Of a stretch of DNA of 64,000 bases, positions 57,971-64,000 are shown piece after piece. The notes beneath the pieces are model-generated. The model was not told the origin of the DNA and made no database searches. It saw only the letters and a program-made list of their open reading frames with translations. Position 1 is the first letter of the stretch. Every line of letters begins with the position of its first letter. A program made the position numbers and the translations under genes. The DNA is from Leptobrachium leishanense (taxonomy: Eukaryota; Chordata; Amphibia; Anura; Megophryidae), in NCBI GenBank assembly GCA_009667805.1, contig CM019063.1, positions 407,842,959 through 407,906,958 of the forward strand, written 5' to 3'.

Positions 57971-59222
57971 TATATTTATAAAGTATTTTACCTAGAAGGA
58001 TATGTAGCGGAGTCTTCTTGAACTGTGTGTGTGGACTATTGTGTTTCTCACTCTGGCTCAGGCTTGGACAAAGACATGAGCCTGTCACCGCTGTGAGGGA
58101 ATTTCCCCCCTCCTTTCCCTGTTCATTGGAAAAAGGAAGTTGTTTAAGACAGGAAGACTGAAAGGATTGCAAAGGATTCTTGAACATGTAGATTCAAGTA
58201 CAGAGAGCCTAATGCAATGATACAGGAAGATAACTACACCTCCTAGGAGGGCAAGGAGGAGCCCGCATTTTCCAGGGAAGAAAGAGCACGTGCAGAGGAG
58301 AGAGAAGTCAGAGAGGGCGAGACTGACAGGGTGGACGGTCCTGTGTTGTGGATCGTGCATTCAGTGGTCCTCATGTGTTCAGCGAAGGAGAGATCCGGCT
58401 GCCCTCGTGTGTAACCAGTGCCAGAGAGGGCGAGGTGGATGGCGTGAACAGTCTTGTTTGGCTGATCGTGCTTTCAGCTGTCCTCGTGCATCCAATGGAG
58501 AAGAGATCCGGTTGTCCTTGTGTGTTTCCAGCGCTAGAGATAGCGATCGAGCTACCGTCCAGCGGGGAAGGAGTGAGTGTATTTAACGGAGAGAGGTATT
58601 CAGCTGCCCTGCGTGAGTTGAGATTGCTAACTTTATTGTCCGGCCTAGTTCTACTGCCCACGCCGCTCCATCTAGAAGGAGGAACGCTGCAGTTACAAAT
58701 CTTGTTACCCTGTGACACTTTGCGAAGATTTCTTTCTCACATTGTAGTGTACAAATATGGTCTCACATTAAATGTACCCAACGACAGAATCCAAAGGGCC
58801 CCAATGCTAGCAGACTCGAGAGTTTGTGTAGTTCCCACTGGCCAGTGGTTAGGTAGACGTTATAAAGGTTACTGATATCGGTTACGTTGATTATAGTCTA
58901 TAATTGAACAGCACTGAAATATTGTAAAGATTACTGTCTCATTCATTCATCATTGTGCTGGACAATGATGGTAAATTAACCCATTCGATGTTGTTATACT
59001 GTTGATCACTTTGTCCTACAGAGGGGCTGTTCTCTAGTTCTAATAAACCACTTTTTATTTATAGTATAACTTTGTCTTGGTGTTACTTGGTGCCGGAGGT
59101 GGAGGTGGTTAATCACTGGAGTGAGACAGAAGGCACGTCAAATACAGCGGCTCTCACGGGAGTAGCGCTACAGATACATTGCAATTTCTCTCATTTTCAA
59201 GTATGTCCTGGGTATATAAAAA
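57971..59222 (-). mobile_element. CR1/L2-like LINE tail split by a solo LTR
   Basis: The left piece (57971-58002, tatttataaagtattttacc then tagaaggata) and right piece (59173-59222, gatacattgcaatttctctc then attttcaagtatgtcctggg) match the 3' UTR end of the LINE at 42876-43000. They are separated by the LTR at 58003-59172. Confidence 0.78.
58003..59172 (+). mobile_element. Solo LTR, related to the PNMA-gag element LTR
   Basis: 1170 bp, TGTAGCGG to GCGCTACA, with a 4-bp duplication gata at 57999-58002 and 59173-59176. The end (acagcggctctcacgggag) resembles the 17050 LTR end, and both use 4-bp duplications. It holds a partly duplicated segment of about 120 bp (cagagagggcgag at about 58308 and 58422, with gatccggctg and gatccggttg) and an aataaa near 59042. 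No internal sequence remains, as expected after LTR-LTR recombination. Confidence 0.82.
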
Positions 59223-60289
59223 AAATGTGATCAAGGAATAAACCATCAAGAAAAAGAAATGCAGGCATTTTTGTACAAACCTTCAACAATACAAGCACTT
59301 CAAAGCACAATCCCCATAACTGAAAAATACTTGTTGTTCTGTAATTGTTTACTCATGAGCTCCTGTCATAACTTTACTTTTCCATAACTATATCAAATCA
59401 TATTTATTATTTCAATACATGCTGTGAGATGTAGTTGCTTATTTTTTCAAGCATTTGTTCTAAGCTGACACTGAAAAATAAATAACCAAGATTTAATATG
59501 TATATTAGAATTTGCGAGGGAATTTGCAGTCTTTATTCTGCTGTCATGCTATACTTATACATGTAGGATTAAAAATACCCTGTAGTATTTCTTGAAGTAG
59601 CTTTGTAAGCATCATGAATGTTTTCGTTAAACACATTTTCTTATTTGGCTTTAGGATCATTTGTTTGAATCACACAAACGTTGTAGAATACAGAGGTTAT
59701 TATCACATTGCTTGATAGCACGGTAGTAAAAAATAAGGAAAATACTTATTAGGATTTAACATATGCTTTAGTAAAGCTAATAAATTTACACATACTTCTG
59801 TGAAGTCATTGTAAATTCAAGAGATGTTTAGCAGTGAGCTGGTTTCTACATGTTAATTTTATGAGGTAAACGGAATATTAGATCATTGAGAACAATAGAG
59901 ACGTCTCCTCAATAAACACAATCTGGATGATTTATTAGGTAGAGAAAAAAAACCCTAAACTAATTAATTATGTTGGTTATAGGATAGAAAAAAATATTAT
60001 CTGTTGTTCTGTGCATTTTCGCAGCTAATAATTAATAAGCTAAGAGGTAAATCGAATCACAAACCAAATAAGCATCGCTCTGTGACCAATATTCGAAATT
60101 CGAAAACTAGGTAAGATTGGAATGCACTGACCCATCGTGAATCAATATGCTTCAAACATTACAAAACATTTGGCTCCCAATATAATGTGTTGGAGCCAGT
60201 CACAGCTCCAGGTGAAAGCTCTGTTATAGATTTTATAACAATATATATAGATATGTAGATTGTAACAAAATTTTTAAAGGTACATGCAT
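59223..60289. other. No feature recognised
   Basis: AT-rich sequence without recognisable elements. Confidence 0.5.
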
Positions 60290-60487
60290 GCTTTGCTAGT
60301 GTCAGGTATACTAGAGAGCGCGGCTTGATACAGGGAGAGCCCACGTCCAGCCACCAGGACGGCCTGCGCCAATGCCGTGGAGGTCCGCCTACCTCTGCAT
60401 AGACTACACGAACAAAGACAGCATGCTCCACAGATATCAATCGCACAAATAAATTTATTTGGAGCTATACAGAAGGATAAAAATTGC

Positions 60488-60520
60488 AACGTTTTGGCAC
60501 ACGTAGCCTTAATCATGCGT
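60488..60520 (-). ncRNA. Hammerhead-like motif of the minus-strand PLE
   Basis: Minus strand: catgattaaggctacgtg then tgccaaaacgttg. ggc and gcc pair across a small loop, followed by AAAACGTT where GAAACGTT is expected. It keeps the tGAt part better than the 6596 motif but has A for G in the GAAA. Confidence 0.4.
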
Positions 60521-60879
60521 AAAGCATAAGCATGTAGGTTCCTAAATATATATGGTCGTCGTCACTCCCCTTAATTAAGTAGGAGGGAATAACAAGTGCT
60601 CAGTTTTAACCCCTACATGATTACAGGGAACATGTATAACATATACAAAAATAAACAAATAACGAGCAAAAAAGTATAAAACAATAAACAAAACATAATG
60701 ATGGTACAACCCATAAGCATTATAATGAATCAATGATCTTACTATTGAGGCTAATCACAAATAAAGACCGCTGCTTCAGATGTACAACCTAAGAAAAACA
60801 AGGAAAAAGGAAGAAAGAAAAAAAATAATAAAAAAAATCAATACAATATATCCAGATTAAATTCTCTATTTAGGCCCCT

Positions 60880-61320
60880 AGGCCACAATGTATCCAACCC
60901 GTGAATTCACGGTTTCTCCTTTCTTTTTAAGTAACAGTGTCCGATCACCGCCACATCTGGAGGGGGGGGGCTACCCAATCCACCACCTGAAACCTTCGTT
61001 GGGAGATGGAGTGATTCTCTTTAATAAAATGCTCTGGGATTGGCAAATTAACGTTACCAGTTCAGATTGTGGATTTACTGTATGTTGGGTGATCCTCTCT
61101 TTCACCTTCCTAGTGGTCTCCCCAACATAAAGAAGTCCACAGGGGCATTTCAGGATATATACAGCAAAAGTAGTTTTTACAAGTATAAAATTCCCGTATA
61201 GGGATTTTCCTTCCACTGTGTGGATGATGTATTGTGTCCCCCCGAATGACAGCATTACAACGGCTGCAATTCACGCAGGGAAATGTACCACAATTTTTCT
61301 TACCAAAGAATCTCTAACGT
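60880..61320 (-). pseudogene. PLE GIY-YIG endonuclease fragment
   Basis: The open part (60971-61255) reads GKSLYGNFILVKTTFAVY, ILKCPCGLLYVGETTRKV and KERITQHTVNP; VY..YVG is the GIY-YIG core. After a shift at the poly-G run (60961-60969) and another upstream, the sequence continues with FQVVDWVAPPLQ and TLLLKKKGETVNSRVGYIV, the usual PLE continuation. It lacks the upstream RT. Confidence 0.8.
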
Positions 61321-61440
61321 CTTTATTTTAGCGGGCCTACATTAGCTCTCACTAAGGTGTCCCTTAAATTTCTGCTCCTAAAAGAACACAAGGGCGGAGA
61401 GTGGAATTCCTACACTTCAGGTGTTTACCGCTCTGAGCAT

Positions 61441-62346
61441 GCGTGGGGATCTCAGACTAGCCAGGAAGAATGATGGAGTCACGAGGATGTGAGGAATCTC
61501 AGGAGAGATCTCTTTGTCGCAATTACAAATAAAAATCCACTGCATACTAGAGTAAATACAAAGACCCCAGACAGTCACTCAAAGAATCATATGATGAACT
61601 GAAACAAAATCGGTGCCACAAAAGTTCTCATCTCATAGGATTGCCATGGCACTGGTAGGTGAACTTACACACAAACAGTTGTTACCATTGTACCAGAAAA
61701 TAAGTTCTTTAAGTATACAGAGAGATTTTGGCCATATTGCCAGGTATAAATTGCTACACGAGTAATGAAAACTTGAAATGTGTGATGAGGTAATTTCATT
61801 CACTCTCCTGAAGTTTTTCAATCTTTGTTACTTTTTATATATTGCATTGTTCTTTTGCAACTTGTCACTTTCCCATTTTCAGTCAACCATTTTTTACTTT
61901 TAATTTTCTGAAATTAGCTAGTGATAATGCAATGCAATATATACCTGTAAAAATTGTAATTATCTTCCTTTCCTTTTCTCATGTGTGTTCTTGTATTTAG
62001 CTCCACCATTGCATTTCACGGAGACTATTAAAGTCTTACAACTACTACAACTAATGAGACAATTGATCTGAAAGTTCTCTGCTGTCACTGTAGTCCAGGA
62101 ACACACAGCTCCTGTTAAATTGTAAGTTTTAAATAGAAAAACTAGCAATGTAATTAATCTAAATTACAGAAGTGAATGGATTGCTAAATCACAACTGTTT
62201 TTTCATACAGTACTACTATGTAGAAATAAAAGTGTTGATTTTGGGTTTAAATATATACGAGTAACCAGGGACGATTAACATAGGGGCTGATGGAGCAGCA
62301 GCTCCAGGCCCATGCCCCAGAATAGGCCCATAGAAAGGATAACAAT
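61441..62346. other. No feature recognised
   Basis: AT-rich. A short cagggacgattaacatag stretch at about 62269 resembles a repeat start, but no end was found. Confidence 0.45.
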
Positions 62347-62537
62347 CAGGGTTATTCAGAGAGCGTGAAAAGCAGGAGAATGACTGGAGAATGAAAAATT
62401 CTAGGTCAAAATAGCCAATTTGGAAAGTGAGATGAAAGGGAGAATTTTTCTGGTTTGGCTATTTTGACCTAGAATTTTTCATTCTCCAGTCATTCTCCAG
62501 TCATTCTCCTGCTTTTCACGCTCTCTGAATAACCCTG
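62347..62537. mobile_element. Compact foldback MITE (CAGGGTTATTCAGAGAGCG ends)
   Basis: 191 bp, almost a complete hairpin: the left arm from cagggttattcagagagcg through gcaggagaatgactggaga to ctaggtcaaaatagcca is mirrored in the right arm. The right arm has one extra copy of an 11-bp word (cattctccagt). Flanks are aat and tat. Confidence 0.88.
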
Positions 62538-64000
62538 TATGTTTGCATTGATTGGCATTTGGACCCCTGTATCTCCAACTCCATAGCAGCTATAGGGTCA
62601 CGTGAGGCATCACTGGAAAGGCTAGAGCATGACCTTTCCTATGATACCAAACATAACCAGGTTTTATGTAACAATAAAAAATAAAATAATAAATATTTCT
62701 TTATTAAAAGAAAAGGCAGAATCATAGTCTAAGAACAAGCCAGGAAATCATAGCCAGGATCGTAGTCAAAAACCAGGATATCAAAATACACAATAATAAG
62801 GAGGTACTGAGGGGTAGTAAAACCATGACAGGACCCAGAGCAAATCCAGGAGCCGATATTTAAAGACCTATGAGGCATTTGATAATTAGCGGAATGTACG
62901 TATAAATGGATACGCTCCGCGACATATTGGAAAAGGGGTGTAATCAAAAAGTTCCAAATTGCGAACATCTTTGGATCGATTCAAGATAATATTGGAAAAA
63001 ACTGAAAGGACGACACCCAAACAGACCATATTGGAAGAATCCAAAGCAGAATGACCTGAAGGCAGTATATATGCATCAGAAAAGGAAACTTTAACAGCAT
63101 GAGCACGTATAACAAGATGTAAAAATACAGTGAAGTCCTTGGCAAACACTATTTTCTTCTTGGGTAGTTTTCATATATTGTATTGCAGTATTGAGTCCAA
63201 AAATTTTATTTAATTTCATTTTCTTGGTAATCTAATGTCTGAGTCCATTGTGTTAATGAATAATCCACCAGTTGATCATTACGACAGTCAGTTTAGAGAA
63301 CTAGCTTCATACTTTTAATCAGATGTGCTACAGAACCATTTATAAACCCAAATAAATTACTATTCAGGATTGTCTCTAGCAGCAATAAGCAGGCTACTTA
63401 CTCATTTATTCAGTAACTGGGAACATTATTTTATAAACTGAACACTTGTCACTTTAATGATCTACTTTTTGAATCAGCTTTTTTTTACTTGAATATTTTA
63501 AGCATCAAATGTGCTGAGCCTTCTTGAATAATTAAATAAAATATAGACTTAGCATACAAAAGGAAATTCTCCGGCTGTGCACGCTGTAGTTGAAATAGAG
63601 TCCTATACAAGAAAGTATCTTTGGCTTTGAATGTTTATGTGCATTTTTCTGTATTAAATACAGTCTAAACCGAGGATAATTGAAATTTCTCGAATCAACA
63701 GCTAGACAGTTCTAAATCGCATATGGTTGCTTGCCAAATATGTAATATATAACAAAATACCATGCTACAGATGGAAAGAGTTGAGGCATTGAGAGAGGTG
63801 GGAAGCTTGCACCGAGGGAATATTGTTTGTACCGCAGCCTGTAAAAATATCTCATGTTGCTCATACAAGCCTAATGATCCCAGCATGACGACTACCCATT
63901 CCCTTACATCTCCACTCATGCTTAAATACGTAGACTGAAGTCATTACTTGTGTCCCTCTAAATGTAAAGATTAGACTACAAGACAAAATGTTTTGAGTGT
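62538..64000. other. Mostly unrecognised; possible LTR fragment at 62650-62890
   Basis: The minus strand of 62650-62890 reads cctggctatgatttcctgg, gactatgattctgcctttt and then aataaagaaatatt, a composition like the 3' part of some gypsy LTRs. No partner or duplication is found. The rest is AT-rich and unassigned. Confidence 0.3.

Larger units (their letters stand above)
60290..61440 (-). mobile_element. PLE, 5'-truncated, minus strand
   Basis: On the minus strand: RSRNLRDTLVRANVGPLK (about 61320-61385), a cysteine pair region (CGTFPCVNCSRC), the GIY-YIG core, a 3' UTR, a hammerhead-like motif and an AATAAA-type signal (about 60450). A GC-rich terminal part extends to about 60290. It is a different PLE lineage from the one at 470-6690. 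The RT is missing. Confidence 0.78.

Overview
The window looks like gene-poor, transposon-dense DNA from a vertebrate, most likely a frog (Anura). The reasons are the mix of element types (Penelope-like retroelements, chromodomain Ty3/gypsy, Tc1, piggyBac and hAT families with many foldback MITEs, L2/CR1-type LINE tails) and the TTAGGG-type repeats. The frog assignment is an inference from repeat style. I recognise no host exon, tRNA, rRNA or CRISPR array.

Layout. 1-6690: a Penelope-like element (PLE) with N-terminal, reverse transcriptase and GIY-YIG pieces, flanked by 469-bp inverted arms and interrupted by a hAT MITE (638-1727) and a LINE-type insertion (3639-5467). 7480-8090 and 14935-15660: L2-like LINE 3' ends. 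9350-14406: hAT-type and TTAA-type MITEs. 17050-21882: an LTR element with a PNMA-like gag and a large internal deletion, with a Tc1 copy inside its 3' LTR. 22175-30148: an 8-kb piggyBac-type element holding a chain of hairpins, a telomere-like array, a broken transposase and about 5 kb of 380-390-bp tandem repeats. 31950-36508: a minisatellite and three MITEs with related ends. 36706-42846: a young chromodomain gypsy element on the minus strand with near-identical 900-bp LTRs. 44498-52722: an 8.2-kb hAT element with a decayed transposase, itself invaded by a Tc1 copy and a MITE. 53099-55220: a second copy of that MITE carrying a TTAA element. 57110-59222: a MITE, then a LINE tail split by a solo LTR. 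60290-61440: a minus-strand PLE 3' end. 62347-62537: a compact foldback MITE.

The insertions are deeply nested. Many boundaries can be fixed from target-site duplications, and sister copies inside the same window serve as empty sites. The strongest observations are: the serial hairpin arrays in TTAA elements; the piggyBac whose transposase 3' part is replaced by tandem repeats and which carries a TTAGGG/TTAGGGGTAGGG block; one internal core shared by MITE families with different ends; a parent-to-derivative pair of hAT elements (8.2 kb and 638 bp); and hammerhead-like motifs at three PLE 3' ends. Several reading-frame breaks sit in homopolymers, so part of the apparent decay could be assembly error.
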